A stretch of 64,000 nt of DNA. It comes from Paenibacillus chondroitinus NBRC 15376. GTDB taxonomy: Bacteria > Bacillota > Bacilli > Paenibacillales > NBRC-103111. The first letter of the stretch is position 1. Every line of letters begins with the position of its first letter. The stretch lies in contig NZ_BILW01000018.1 of assembly GCF_004000765.1 (NCBI RefSeq), positions 81,591 through 145,590 of the forward strand, in the 5' to 3' direction. Below the pieces are notes generated by a model. That model made no database searches. It worked only from the letters and a program-made list of their open reading frames with translations, and was not told the origin of the DNA. Positions 1 through 8,474 of this stretch are shown piece by piece. The position numbers were made by a program, and so were the translations under genes.

Positions 1-1326
1 GAGAATCAGAATCTAGAGCATACGTTCAAGGAAATGAAACGAACCTCGGAGAAAAATCCGGCCATGCTTGCCGACCTGACTTATCTGGCAGACATCGATC
101 AAGAACTGCAAACCAATAACTCAAGGATGATTGTACGAAAAGATAATACATTTGTGTATATATCTCCAACCTTGGAAAATTCGGATGTACTTCAGCAATT
201 ACCGGTATTTAAGCATCCTGGCCATCCGGAACACGAAGATGCCAAGCATATTGGGAACGAATTACTGGAGATTAGTTCTTTTGATTTTTATTTTTCTGGC
301 CAGCAGTCTGGAAGTGTCTTTATTATTACGACTGTTAATCCGTTAGTTAATTTTATACAGAAATTTTTCCCGGCTCTTTTTATAATGCTCCTTATTATAT
401 TAGTTCTGACGCATAGCTCATTAACTTATTTTGTTTCTAAAAGTATTATTTCACCCCTAAGCAAGTTAAAGAATGCAATGAAAAGGATCCAATCCGGTGA
501 TCTGGATTTCCAAGTTCAGATAACAAGCACCGATGAGATTGGGCAGCTCAGTATAGCCTTCGAACAAATGCGCAAACAACTGAAAGAATCTATTCAAACG
601 CAAGTTCAATATGAAGAAAACCGAAAAGAATTGATTTCTAACATTTCGCACGATATTCGGACCCCGCTTACGGCGATTAGAGGTTATATCGATGGACTAG
701 GTGATGGAATTGCAGATACCACGGACAAAAGACAAAAATACATCGAAATCATTTCATCCAAAGCGGAAGAAATGGATCATTTAATCGATGAATTATTTCT
801 TTTTTCTAAACTGGATTTGAAAAGAGTACCGTTTAACTTTGAAGTCGTCAACTTCTCCGATTTTCTAATGGATTGGTCGGACGAACTTGAATTTGAACTC
901 CATAAAAAAGGCATCCATTATAAGTCAGAGATCGCAGTTGACCAGCAAACACTGGTTTCCATTGATCGAGACAAAATAAGACGTGTTTTTTCTAACATTG
1001 TAGACAATTGCTTAAAATATATGAACAAAACGGAAAAGTCCATCACTTTGCAAGCAAAAACTGCAGGGACAAGCGTCATTATAGAAATTAGGGATAATGG
1101 GGCTGGTGTAGAAGCTGAAGCGCTCCCATATATTTTTGATCGCTTCTACAGGGCAGATCCGTCTAGGAACAGCAACAATGGGGGAAGCGGGTTAGGGTTA
1201 GCGATTTCCAAACAAATGATCGAGGGGCATGGCGGGTCCATTAGCGCACACAGTATGAAAGGCGAATGGACTTCTATTACCATAAAATTACCGCAAAAGT
1301 TGCGTAAAGACGGTGGGAATGAATGA
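1..1326 (+). CDS. Sensor histidine kinase (5' end outside window)
   Basis: Membrane histidine kinase that would phosphorylate the response regulator encoded next. The reading frame is open from base 1, so the true start lies upstream and the first membrane segment and part of the sensor domain are missing. Visible are the end of an extracellular sensor region, one membrane segment (about 361-430), a HAMP linker, a HisKA domain with the phospho-accepting His at codon 649-651 in the motif SHDIRTPLT, the N box (NIVDNCLKYM), and the G boxes (RDNGAG, GGSGLGLAIS). The stop overlaps the next start in an ATGA arrangement, which implies translational coupling. The sensed signal cannot be told. The kinase assignment is very secure. 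Confidence 0.95.
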   Translation, partial: ENQNLEHTFKEMKRTSEKNPAMLADLTYLADIDQELQTNNSRMIVRKDNTFVYISPTLENSDVLQQLPVFKHPGHPEHEDAKHIGNELLEISSFDFYFSGQQSGSVFIITTVNPLVNFIQKFFPALFIMLLIILVLTHSSLTYFVSKSIISPLSKLKNAMKRIQSGDLDFQVQITSTDEIGQLSIAFEQMRKQLKESIQTQVQYEENRKELISNISHDIRTPLTAIRGYIDGLGDGIADTTDKRQKYIEIISSKAEEMDHLIDELFLFSKLDLKRVPFNFEVVNFSDFLMDWSDELEFELHKKGIHYKSEIAVDQQTLVSIDRDKIRRVFSNIVDNCLKYMNKTEKSITLQAKTAGTSVIIEIRDNGAGVEAEALPYIFDRFYRADPSRNSNNGGSGLGLAISKQMIEGHGGSISAHSMKGEWTSITIKLPQKLRKDGGNE

Positions 1327-2009
1327 AACGGGTACTTATTGTTGAAGATGAACAGCTCATTGCAGAACTTGAACGTGATTATTTGGAGGTAAATGGATAT
1401 AAGGTCGATATCGCAACTGACGGCGAACAAGGCCTTAAGTTGGGTCTTAGTGGAGAGTTCGACTTAATCATCCTTGATGTCATGCTGCCTATATTAAACG
1501 GATTTGAGGTATGCAAGCAAATTCGCGAGGAATATCAGATTCCAATCTTGATGGTAACCGCCAAAAAAGAGGATATTGATGTTATTCGCGGACTAGGTCT
1601 AGGGGCTGATGATTATATTACGAAGCCTTTCAAACCCGGTGAATTAGTAGCAAGGGTTAAAGCACATTTAGCACGATACGAACGATTAATTGGTACCAAA
1701 GAAAATAAAGATGAGATTCGCATTCAGGGACTTTTAATTGATAATAGTTCCCGTCGGGTATTTGTTCATGATCAGGAGATTAATATAACAACCAAAGAAT
1801 TTGATTTGCTCTATTTTCTAGCTACGAATCCAAATCGAGTATTTAGTAAAGATCACCTATTTGAACGGATTTGGGGATTTGATGCTATGGGAGATGCCCA
1901 GACGGTTACGGTCCATATCCGTAAATTAAGAGAAAAAATTGAAGTTGATCCATCCAATTCGCAATACATTGAAACGGTATGGGGAGCAGGTTATCGGTTC
2001 CGGTTATAA
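1323..2009 (+). CDS. OmpR/PhoB-family response regulator
   Basis: DNA-binding partner of the upstream kinase. The N-terminal receiver domain has the acidic pocket (E8, D9), the phosphorylated Asp52 in IILDVMLP and Lys101 in TKPF. The C-terminal winged helix (about 130-228) contains the family motif TKEFDLLYFLATNPNRVF and ends in YIETVWGAGYRFRL, typical of OmpR/PhoB. The length of 228 residues is normal. ATG overlaps the kinase stop by 4 bases. The glycosyltransferase gene follows 27 bases later, so the three are likely one transcript, and the system may regulate or respond to the cell envelope. The target genes are unknown. Confidence 0.95.
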   Translation: MKRVLIVEDEQLIAELERDYLEVNGYKVDIATDGEQGLKLGLSGEFDLIILDVMLPILNGFEVCKQIREEYQIPILMVTAKKEDIDVIRGLGLGADDYITKPFKPGELVARVKAHLARYERLIGTKENKDEIRIQGLLIDNSSRRVFVHDQEINITTKEFDLLYFLATNPNRVFSKDHLFERIWGFDAMGDAQTVTVHIRKLREKIEVDPSNSQYIETVWGAGYRFRL

Positions 2010-2036
2010 AAGTATGTGATGAAAGGTGGTAGGCAT

Positions 2037-3158
2037 ATGATACCATTTAATCCTCGTGTTTTAATCCTTACGGCTAATTATGGGAATGGACATCTCCAGG
2101 CTTCTAAAGCATTGTTACAGCAATTCAATCAGCAAGGTGTGGAGAATGTGAAGATTGTGAATCTAATGAAGGAAGGCCATCCATGGATCCATTCGATTAC
2201 ATCTACGTTGATTAGCAAAAGCATGAAAGTTTCGCGGCTAGGAATTGACTATTATGGTTGGAGCTATTATTTGACACGGGAAACCAAAGAAACGGCCTTA
2301 TTTCAGAAGTCGATGACCTATTTAGGGCAAAAGAAGCTGAGAGAGATTATTCACGAAGAACGTCCGGATGTAGTCGTCAATACGTTCCCCTTCGGTGCAT
2401 CTCCAATCGTTTGTAGTTCAATGGGGATTAAGAATTATACCGTGCTTACAGATTACGCTTTGCATGCTAGTTGGCTTCACCCGAAAGTCGATCGATATTA
2501 TGTGGCAACGGAAGACTTAAAAAAGCAAATCATTGAAAGAGGAATTAACAAGGACCGAATAGAGGTTAGCGGAATTCCGCTCAGACAAGAGTTCGCCAAT
2601 ACGAGGATTCGTGCAAGAAATCAGCCGAAGAAAATCATTCTTATTATGGCCACGGATAGCGGTGTAACAAGTTATATCGAGGAAATGATGCGCACGCTTT
2701 TTCTTATAAATCATTGTCAATTGGTCGTTGTTTGTGGTCATAACGAGAAGTTAAAACATAGATTGGAAGTAGAGTTTGCAGCTTATAGCGGGATAACCAT
2801 TCATGGGTTTGTTGATAATCTTCATGATTGGATGGCGCAAGCGAGTTGTATGGTAACGAAAGCAGGCGGATTAACATTGACAGAGGCCATAGCCTTAAGA
2901 GTGCCGGTTTTCATTTATAAGCCTAATGGTGGGCAAGAGAAAGAAAATGCTCTATATTTATCACGCCGCGGCGTAGCTTCAATCTCAAATAAAATCGAAG
3001 AGCTTTCGAAAAGCATTCAATATTTCATTCATCATCCTCAGAAATATGAAGAAATTCGGGATCATATGGAGGAATTGCACCGAAGTCATGCAGCAGCTCA
3101 TATCGTAAAAGATATCATGCATCATTGGAATGGCCAATTCATGTTAGCGTCAATTTAG
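2037..3158 (+). CDS. UgtP/MGDG-synthase-like glycosyltransferase
   Basis: GT-B fold glycosyltransferase resembling processive diacylglycerol glucosyltransferases (UgtP/YpfP) and plant MGDG synthases. The N-terminus RVLILTANYGNGHLQAS is the family's acceptor-side motif, and the C-terminal part has GFVDNLHDWMAQASCMVTKAGGLTLTEA, matching the nucleotide-sugar binding region of this family. Expected role: transfer of a sugar to a membrane lipid at the cytoplasmic face. A GTG 21 bases upstream is in frame, but ATG 2037 is preceded by AAAGGTGG at a good distance, so I take 373 residues. It lies directly behind the two-component pair, which suggests envelope-related control. The exact acceptor and sugar are not visible. 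Confidence 0.85.
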   Translation: MIPFNPRVLILTANYGNGHLQASKALLQQFNQQGVENVKIVNLMKEGHPWIHSITSTLISKSMKVSRLGIDYYGWSYYLTRETKETALFQKSMTYLGQKKLREIIHEERPDVVVNTFPFGASPIVCSSMGIKNYTVLTDYALHASWLHPKVDRYYVATEDLKKQIIERGINKDRIEVSGIPLRQEFANTRIRARNQPKKIILIMATDSGVTSYIEEMMRTLFLINHCQLVVVCGHNEKLKHRLEVEFAAYSGITIHGFVDNLHDWMAQASCMVTKAGGLTLTEAIALRVPVFIYKPNGGQEKENALYLSRRGVASISNKIEELSKSIQYFIHHPQKYEEIRDHMEELHRSHAAAHIVKDIMHHWNGQFMLASI

Positions 3159-3189
3159 GGGAGGCATGATCCAGATGAACATCCAAGCC

Positions 3190-3224
3190 AAAACCTCCAA
3201 GTCCTAAAACGGGTTGGAGGTTTT
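3190..3224. terminator. Bidirectional hairpin terminator between convergent genes
   Basis: Arms AAAACCTCCAA (3190-3200) and TTGGAGGTTTT (3214-3224) form an 11-bp stem with A-rich and T-rich flanks. It can end both the glycosyltransferase transcript and the opposite kinase transcript. The hairpin overlaps the last codons of the minus-strand kinase. Confidence 0.8.
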
Positions 3225-4571
3225 CAATTTGGGGATGGTAACGATGACTTCTGTTCCGTTATGCCGATCGCTGGTTATTTGAATTGTGCCATGATGTAAA
3301 TTGACAATGCATTTAGCTATGGCTAGACCTAAGCCTGAACCGCCGGTTTGTCTGCTTCGGGATCGATCTACACGATAGAATCGTTCGAAGACGAAAGGTA
3401 ATTCTTCTGCGGGAATGCCTATGCCATCATCAACAATGCGTATACAATGATTTGAATCTGTTTGAGAGAGGAAGATCCGGGTGTGATGGTTCATGTATTT
3501 CATCGCATTATCCATAATAATGAAGAGGACTTGTTTTATTTGCGGCCGATCTGCTTCCATCATGATGCTGCTTTCGGTGGGGATAAGTATGAATTCTTTG
3601 TCGGAGAGTGGCTGAAGAAGTTGAATGTTCTCTTTACATAGTGTGACAAGATCAAATAAGGACAGCGTTAATTTAGGCTCATGGTCGAGTTCAGCCAATT
3701 CAAGCAATTGATAAGTAATGTGTTTCATACGCTTGCTCTCGGTATGAACAGCGTTAAGAGCTTCCATACGAAGGTCTATGTTTTCAAAACCCCATCTGCG
3801 AATGAGAGACGAATAGCCTTCAATAATCGTAAGTGAAGTCTTGAACTCATGTGAGGCATCAGATATAAACTGCCGCTGTTTCTTCATACTTATCTCAATC
3901 CGTTCCATCAAATGATTAAATGTCTCAGATAATTGATAGAGCTCATCCTTTGATTTTCGATTCAAAGGGAGTTTGGTATTCGCAAGACTCGTTTCGATCT
4001 CTTTCATCGTCTGAATCATACGGGATAGCGGTAAGAATAACAGTTTGGACAATAAAAAACTAGCAGATAGAGAGAGCAGCATAGCAGCAAGCGTTACGAT
4101 GCCAATAATACCAACCAATCGGTATAAGCTTTGGTCAAGCTCTATTGGTTCCGTAATGATTTCTAAGGTTCCTATGACTTCTGTTCCTTGGTGAATGGGT
4201 GTTCGAACAATCATAACGGTCTGTTCATTAAGTTTTTGCGAATAAGTCTCGTGTGTATCGATGTGTTTTGGCGGAATAACGGCTAGTTCGTCATTGTTGG
4301 CTGCTTGGTTTATCACCTTAGAAGAAAGATCAAGTGAGCGAATCATGGAGTGATCGGGTAGATACCTTCTCAATATTCGGTCGTTATCTTCTTGAAGCAA
4401 TTCCATAGGACTTATATGCGTGAGCATTTGGTTAGCCGTAAATTGAAGCGTTTCGAGCTCTTCCTCTTTTTCGTACTGTGCATAAAGATAGTAAATAATG
4501 AAGGTAAGCGGAATTAGGATGCTAATTAACCAAAAGAATGAAAGCAGGGAAGCTTTAGTTTTGATTTTCAT
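3204..4571 (-). CDS. Sensor histidine kinase (second pair)
   Basis: Two-membrane-segment kinase of about 455 residues. From the N-terminus: membrane helix (LLSFFWLISILIPLTFIIYY), extracellular sensor region of about 130 residues, second helix (GIIGIVTLAAMLLSLSASFLL), HAMP, HisKA with SHEFKTSLT (Ser where Pro is usual), and HATPase with DNAMKYM, DDGIGI and GGSGLGLAIAK. A longer frame exists upstream, but it reads through the regulator gene. ATG 4571 is preceded by GGAGGT, so that start is preferred. It lies 5 bases after the response regulator and is surely its partner. Signal unknown. Confidence 0.95.
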   Translation of the reverse strand: MKIKTKASLLSFFWLISILIPLTFIIYYLYAQYEKEEELETLQFTANQMLTHISPMELLQEDNDRILRRYLPDHSMIRSLDLSSKVINQAANNDELAVIPPKHIDTHETYSQKLNEQTVMIVRTPIHQGTEVIGTLEIITEPIELDQSLYRLVGIIGIVTLAAMLLSLSASFLLSKLLFLPLSRMIQTMKEIETSLANTKLPLNRKSKDELYQLSETFNHLMERIEISMKKQRQFISDASHEFKTSLTIIEGYSSLIRRWGFENIDLRMEALNAVHTESKRMKHITYQLLELAELDHEPKLTLSLFDLVTLCKENIQLLQPLSDKEFILIPTESSIMMEADRPQIKQVLFIIMDNAMKYMNHHTRIFLSQTDSNHCIRIVDDGIGIPAEELPFVFERFYRVDRSRSRQTGGSGLGLAIAKCIVNLHHGTIQITSDRHNGTEVIVTIPKLKTSNPF

Positions 4572-4576
4572 ATCAA

Positions 4577-5275
4577 TTAGACCTCCAAGAGGTACCCAAT
4601 ACCACGGATGGTTCGAATGTTCGGGTAAGGCGCAAGTAGCTTTTTGCGGACATACCTTATATATACATCCACCAGATTTGAATTCCCAAGGAAATCGTAA
4701 CCCCATACATGGTTCATGATTTGTTCCCGACTAAGGATTTCATTTTGATGTTCGATCAAATAGACGAGAAGTTCAAATTCTTTTGGTGTAAAGTCGATCT
4801 TAATGTTATTCTGTAACACTTCTCTGGAGCGAAGATTCACGTTTGTTCCTTTCACCGTATAAATCAAGGAGTCTTGCTTATTCAGCTCATCATCGGGTTG
4901 TTGGAATTGATTTTGGCGGCGTATACAAGCGCGAATCCGAGCAAGCAGCTCTTCCAAGTGAAAGGGTTTCGTTATATAATCCTGGCCCCCCAAATCAAGT
5001 CCATTTACAATATCCGCGGGGGTGTCGCAGGCAGTTACCACAATAATAGGAGTTTCTGAATTCTTCTTGCGAAAGGATTTAATCAGTTCAAAACCGTTGT
5101 ATACAGGAAGCAGAATATCTAGAAGAATGAGGTCCCACTTCTCATTTAATGCTTTTCGTAGTCCTTCTGAGCCATCTGAAGCTAGCTCCACAATATACCC
5201 GGCATGAGTGAGTTCTAGTTGGAGCAGCCTTGCTATTTTCTCTTCATCTTCGATGACAAGTAATTTATGTGACAT
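4577..5275 (-). CDS. OmpR/PhoB-family response regulator
   Basis: Receiver plus winged-helix regulator, 232 residues from ATG 5275. Phospho-acceptor Asp53 in LILLDILLP; the receiver Lys lies in TKPF. The effector domain contains FTPKEFELLVYLIEHQNEILSR spread over two segments and ends NIRTIRGIGYLLEV. A TTG 18 bases upstream is in frame but has no ribosome site, while AAAAGAGAG precedes the ATG. First gene of the regulator-kinase operon transcribed leftward, convergent with the first pair. Two OmpR-type systems this close suggest a shared envelope-stress theme, but that is inference. Confidence 0.95.
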   Translation of the reverse strand: MSHKLLVIEDEEKIARLLQLELTHAGYIVELASDGSEGLRKALNEKWDLILLDILLPVYNGFELIKSFRKKNSETPIIVVTACDTPADIVNGLDLGGQDYITKPFHLEELLARIRACIRRQNQFQQPDDELNKQDSLIYTVKGTNVNLRSREVLQNNIKIDFTPKEFELLVYLIEHQNEILSREQIMNHVWGYDFLGNSNLVDVYIRYVRKKLLAPYPNIRTIRGIGYLLEV

Positions 5276-5354
5276 GAACAGCTCTCTTTTCAAGGTATTT
5301 GAAAGTAATCGCCTTACATCTTATGTACCTGGAAAGCGGGATGTTCTGCCATAG

Positions 5355-5397
5355 AAAAAAGCCTCCTTCAGTTGGAGAACTGAAAGAGGTCTTCTGA
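5355..5397 (-). terminator. Rho-independent terminator of the NlpC/P60 gene
   Basis: On the minus strand CCTCTTTCAG pairs with CTGAAGGAGG (one wobble) and is followed by a run of six T. It lies just downstream of the NlpC/P60 stop and upstream of the response-regulator start, separating the two transcripts. Confidence 0.85.
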
Positions 5398-5404
5398 GCT
5401 TAGC

Positions 5405-5929
5405 TTAGTGAATCACACGACGGGCTGTTTTGTAATTTTTGCTCCACCAGCCAGAGTTCATATCTGAAATCGTAACACCAGGGCTGCCGTAAGTGTGCAA
5501 AACCTTTCCATTCCCCATGTAAATACCAACATGATGAATTGGCGAGTAGAAAAAGACTAGATCACCCGGTTGTAGCTGATTTCTAGGAACAAAAGTTCCT
5601 ACTTGTGACTGCTGCTTAGAAGAACGGGGAAGATTGATCCCATTTTTGCCATAAACATATTGTGTGAAAGAAGAGCAATCAAAGGAGCTGGTGCTGCCTT
5701 TTTGAGTACCGAATTTATACCTGACACCGATATATTGTTTACCCGTTGTAAGGATACTATTTGCTTTCCCAGATATCGATGTTGATGTTGAAGCTGCTGT
5801 TGTAGAAACATTGCTTGCAGCATGCGCGGATTGCGGCGCCATCATTAGGTTAGCAGATGCAAATAAGGATACACTAAGTGTAATACCTAATAGCGATTTG
5901 CTTAGGCGGTTCTTTTTCATGTTGTTCAT
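5405..5929 (-). CDS. Secreted NlpC/P60 cysteine peptidase
   Basis: Exported cell-wall hydrolase of the NlpC/P60 family, which cut D-gamma-glutamyl-diamino acid bonds in peptidoglycan stem peptides. 174 residues with a signal peptide (KK at the start, hydrophobic core 13-29, cleavage near AHA-A at 37), a Ser/Thr-rich linker, then the catalytic domain: Cys85 in FDCSSF, His133 in HHVGIYMGNG and His145. No separate SH3 or LysM cell-wall anchor is present. ATG is preceded by GAAGGGGG at about 10 bases. Single-gene transcript with its own terminator, beside envelope-type two-component systems. Confidence 0.93.
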   Translation of the reverse strand: MNNMKKNRLSKSLLGITLSVSLFASANLMMAPQSAHAASNVSTTAASTSTSISGKANSILTTGKQYIGVRYKFGTQKGSTSSFDCSSFTQYVYGKNGINLPRSSKQQSQVGTFVPRNQLQPGDLVFFYSPIHHVGIYMGNGKVLHTYGSPGVTISDMNSGWWSKNYKTARRVIH

Positions 5930-6191
5930 GATTGGATATCCCCCTTCAGGATCGTGTTTTAGGTTTTCACCTGAGATAACCTTAACATATCCGGTATTCC
6001 CTATAGATTACCAAACATGCGGGAATGCTAGGTCCAGTGAGGCTTGAAGGACAATTATTAGAAGATCATGAGAATCGGATGAACGGAAATACCTTGACAA
6101 TCCAAACATAAGATTCCTTCATGTTTAAAGAATTCTCTCATGTGATTTTCACATTCCTATGATAGGATCAATTCGAGGCAGGTGAAGAAAG

Positions 6192-6797
6192 ATGAATCAT
6201 CATTCAATGATCTTGTTAATCACCCATTACGGTTATGCCGGTATTTCTATAGCACTTTTCCTTGGCATTGTTGGCATCCCGTTACCGATCGAGATTATCC
6301 TGTTAGGTGCAGGCTATATAGCCGTTAAGACGAATTTACATGTAGGTGGCATTATCGGCTTCGCTTGGCTAGGAGCGTGTGCTGGAATGACAGTTAATTA
6401 CCTCCTGGGGAAAAGTATAGGGCTCGAGCGGATTAGCAAAGTAACCAAGTGGATTAAGCTTTCTGAAAGCAGATTAGAAAATTGGGCAGAGCATTTCAAG
6501 AAGCATGGAGCTATCTTACTATTAGTAGGCTTTTATGTGGCCGGTCTTCGACATGCGGCTCCGTTCATTGCAGGGGCAATAAAATTGCGGTTCACTAAAT
6601 TTATAAGTATCTCGTATTTGGGTGCAATGGCCTGGATTTTAGTTATTGTATTTCTGGGTCAAAAGCTTGGTAAAGCGTGGGATCACATGTTTATGCATTT
6701 CCACCATCCTATATGGCTGATTGTCGCGGCTGGTGTAGTCGCTCTGGGTTTGTTAGGAATTAAAATGATGGTCCGTCAACAAAAATTGCCCTCTTAA
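6192..6797 (+). CDS. DedA-family membrane protein
   Basis: Polytopic membrane protein of 201 residues in the DedA/SNARE-associated family. Members are implicated in lipid scrambling, undecaprenyl-phosphate recycling and membrane-potential homeostasis. Sequence signs are the N-terminal helix with GIVGIPLPIEIILLGAGYI, the re-entrant G-rich stretch, and the family motif around FYVAGLRHAAPFIAGA with its conserved Arg and Pro. The start has GGTGAAGAAAG in front. It stands alone between the NlpC gene and a convergent YheC/D gene. The precise substrate is not readable. Confidence 0.9.
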   Translation: MNHHSMILLITHYGYAGISIALFLGIVGIPLPIEIILLGAGYIAVKTNLHVGGIIGFAWLGACAGMTVNYLLGKSIGLERISKVTKWIKLSESRLENWAEHFKKHGAILLLVGFYVAGLRHAAPFIAGAIKLRFTKFISISYLGAMAWILVIVFLGQKLGKAWDHMFMHFHHPIWLIVAAGVVALGLLGIKMMVRQQKLPS

Positions 6798-6806
6798 AAC
6801 GTAAGC

Positions 6807-6840
6807 AGCTCCAATCCCCCTGTTTAAGAGGATTGGAGCT
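6807..6840. terminator. Hairpin between convergent genes
   Basis: Perfect 11-bp arms AGCTCCAATCC (6807-6817) and GGATTGGAGCT (6830-6840) lie between the convergent dedA-like and YheC/D genes. The T tract is poor on the plus strand, so strength is uncertain. Confidence 0.65.
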
Positions 6841-6868
6841 GTTATACGGCTGCTAATGTAACCATAGA

Positions 6869-7633
6869 TTATTTGCGTTTTACACGTAAGAACCGGCCGT
6901 TTACTCTCGCATAGCGCAGGACTTTGAAGAACATTTTTTTATCTTTTAATTGGTTGAAAATAAAAGGGTCAGGCGCTGTGTTGACTTCCAGCACCCACGG
7001 TTTTAAATGTTTGTCGATTCCAATATCAACACCAATTTCTTTAAATCCGGGATAACTCTTTTGATAGTGCCTTGCAATTCGATACCCTAAATGTCTTAAG
7101 CTTTGGATATAATCACTTTTCTGCTGATTCTTTAAATGGGAACCAAGTAATAATTCTAAAGGCAGCGGTTTGCCGCTATTATGAAAGTTCGTTACGATCT
7201 TGCGAGGATGAGCAACTCGGCCAATATAACCCGTTGTTTCCCACTTCTTATGAGTGTTCTTTTGAACCATGATACGTGTGTCGAAGATTCGCTTCTGGTG
7301 CGTTAAGAGATGAATACCTTGCTGTACAAGATAGGATCTGTTTAACTTGGCTTTGCTTAGAGCGGCGAATAAGCTTTGAAACGTCCCAAATGATTTAACT
7401 GTTTTGCCAGCCTGATAACGATATTTATCATATTTCTCTACACGAATAACACCTTGTCCGCAAGAACCATTGATTGGTTTGACATAAACCATTTTATGCT
7501 TATTTAGCATTTGAAAAAGGTTCGATTGACTGTAGACTCTTGTTTCCGGTACAAATCTGCGAAGTTCCTTGTTTAATAAGAGCACCTTTGTTTTGACCCA
7601 TTTGCTGCCAATTGTTCGAGCTCTATTCACCAT
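6869..7633 (-). CDS. YheC/YheD-like ATP-grasp protein
   Basis: Member of the YheC/YheD family (ATP-grasp fold), known in Bacillus as endospore coat-associated proteins of unknown reaction. Recognisable pieces are VYVKPINGSCGQGVIRVEK (ATP-grasp lysine and glycine loop), the DTRIMVQK strand, and the metal/ATP end motif GVDIGIDKHLKPWVLEVNTAPD. I choose ATG 7633 because AAGAGGTG precedes it; an in-frame TTG at 7678 would add 15 residues but lacks a ribosome site. The result is 254 residues, short against full-length YheC/D proteins because the N-terminal domain is mostly absent. Monocistronic, convergent with dedA. Confidence 0.85.
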   Translation of the reverse strand: MVNRARTIGSKWVKTKVLLLNKELRRFVPETRVYSQSNLFQMLNKHKMVYVKPINGSCGQGVIRVEKYDKYRYQAGKTVKSFGTFQSLFAALSKAKLNRSYLVQQGIHLLTHQKRIFDTRIMVQKNTHKKWETTGYIGRVAHPRKIVTNFHNSGKPLPLELLLGSHLKNQQKSDYIQSLRHLGYRIARHYQKSYPGFKEIGVDIGIDKHLKPWVLEVNTAPDPFIFNQLKDKKMFFKVLRYARVNGRFLRVKRK

Positions 7634-7751
7634 TTCAGCACCTCTTGTTTTCGATATCATTCGAGTTATCATATTCAAATGAAGTTGAGGGACTTGGAGT
7701 AGAGTTTAGTTCAAAAATTAAATTTCTTTAATTGATAAGGGGGATTAATTC

Positions 7752-7889
7752 ATTAGTGAATTTGAAGATACAACTTACCTGGGCTTTTTCATCGGATCGG
7801 TAATTTTAAACGAAACTTTAAAACTTATCTTTCAGCGATACAAGGAAAGACGATATGAAGACTCGAAGATATTGGAGGAGTTAAGATGA
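7752..7889 (+). CDS. Possible small membrane peptide, ATT start
   Basis: An open frame of 45 codons without ATG, GTG or TTG at its head. ATT at 7752 lies 8 bases after AAGGGGGA, and a stop codon lies two codons further up, so if translated it must begin near there. The product starts with an acidic stretch (SEFEDTTYL), then a hydrophobic helix (LGFFIGSVIL), then a highly charged helical tail (QRYKERRYEDSKILEELR). Its TGA overlaps the ATG of the next gene as ATGA, and the next gene's ribosome site sits inside its last codons. That coupling and the amphipathic composition are the case for it; the start codon is the case against. Confidence 0.4.
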   Translation: MSEFEDTTYLGFFIGSVILNETLKLIFQRYKERRYEDSKILEELR

Positions 7890-8434
7890 ATTCTCAGCAA
7901 CATCTAGAAGTGAAACAAACGTGGATTCCCAAGAAAGAACGCATATGGGTTTTTGGTGCGATGGCAGTGTCCACAATCTATCTAATATGGCAGCTTTGGA
8001 GTCTTTTTCATTTACCATCAACAACAATACACAGTCGCCTTTTTGAGCGTACATTCAAAGATTATGGCTCCAATGCCCGTATAGCCCTATTCGTGGTCGT
8101 ATCGAATTATATTTTAGCTTTTATCATTAAACAACGCACTTTGGGGAAATTCGCTCATCTGAAAAAAGGTTTGGTTATGCTGCTTCGTATTGTCAAGAAA
8201 TATCATGTTACAATTGCTATTCTCGCTATCGCACTTATCTTACTCCATACGGTTGCTGTGTTTATGTTTGGTTTTAAATGGGATTTCAACAACATTAGCG
8301 GGCTGCTTGCATTAATTGTCCTGTTACCGGTACCGATTTCGGGTTTATTCCGCTACAGAAGGCTCGATAAGAAATGGCATTTAAGATGTGGACTAGCGTT
8401 TGCTGTGTTATTTTTGATTCATGCATTTTTATAG
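7886..8434 (+). CDS. Integral membrane protein, cytochrome-b-like layout
   Basis: 182-residue protein with four or five predicted membrane helices: WVFGAMAVSTIYLIWQLW, IALFVVVSNYILAFII, VTIAILAIALILLHTVAVF, ISGLLALIVLLPVPISGLF and CGLAFAVLFLIHAFL. Histidines at helix edges (KYH and LLH in one helix, KWH and LIH in the last) are spaced as in b-type cytochrome or ferric-reductase-like proteins, so a haem-binding role is possible but not shown. GGAGGAG precedes the ATG. It overlaps by 4 bases the small upstream frame at 7752. No specific family could be assigned with certainty. Confidence 0.75.
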   Translation: MNSQQHLEVKQTWIPKKERIWVFGAMAVSTIYLIWQLWSLFHLPSTTIHSRLFERTFKDYGSNARIALFVVVSNYILAFIIKQRTLGKFAHLKKGLVMLLRIVKKYHVTIAILAIALILLHTVAVFMFGFKWDFNNISGLLALIVLLPVPISGLFRYRRLDKKWHLRCGLAFAVLFLIHAFL

Positions 8435-8474
8435 TGGTTGAAGGTTGTGACAGCAAAGGGCATAGTCTCTGGTT

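Noticed and set aside
4498..5207. Several 60-70 codon plus-strand frames opposite the second kinase-regulator pair
   Set aside because: They overlap each other and the strongly supported minus-strand genes, and have no ribosome sites.
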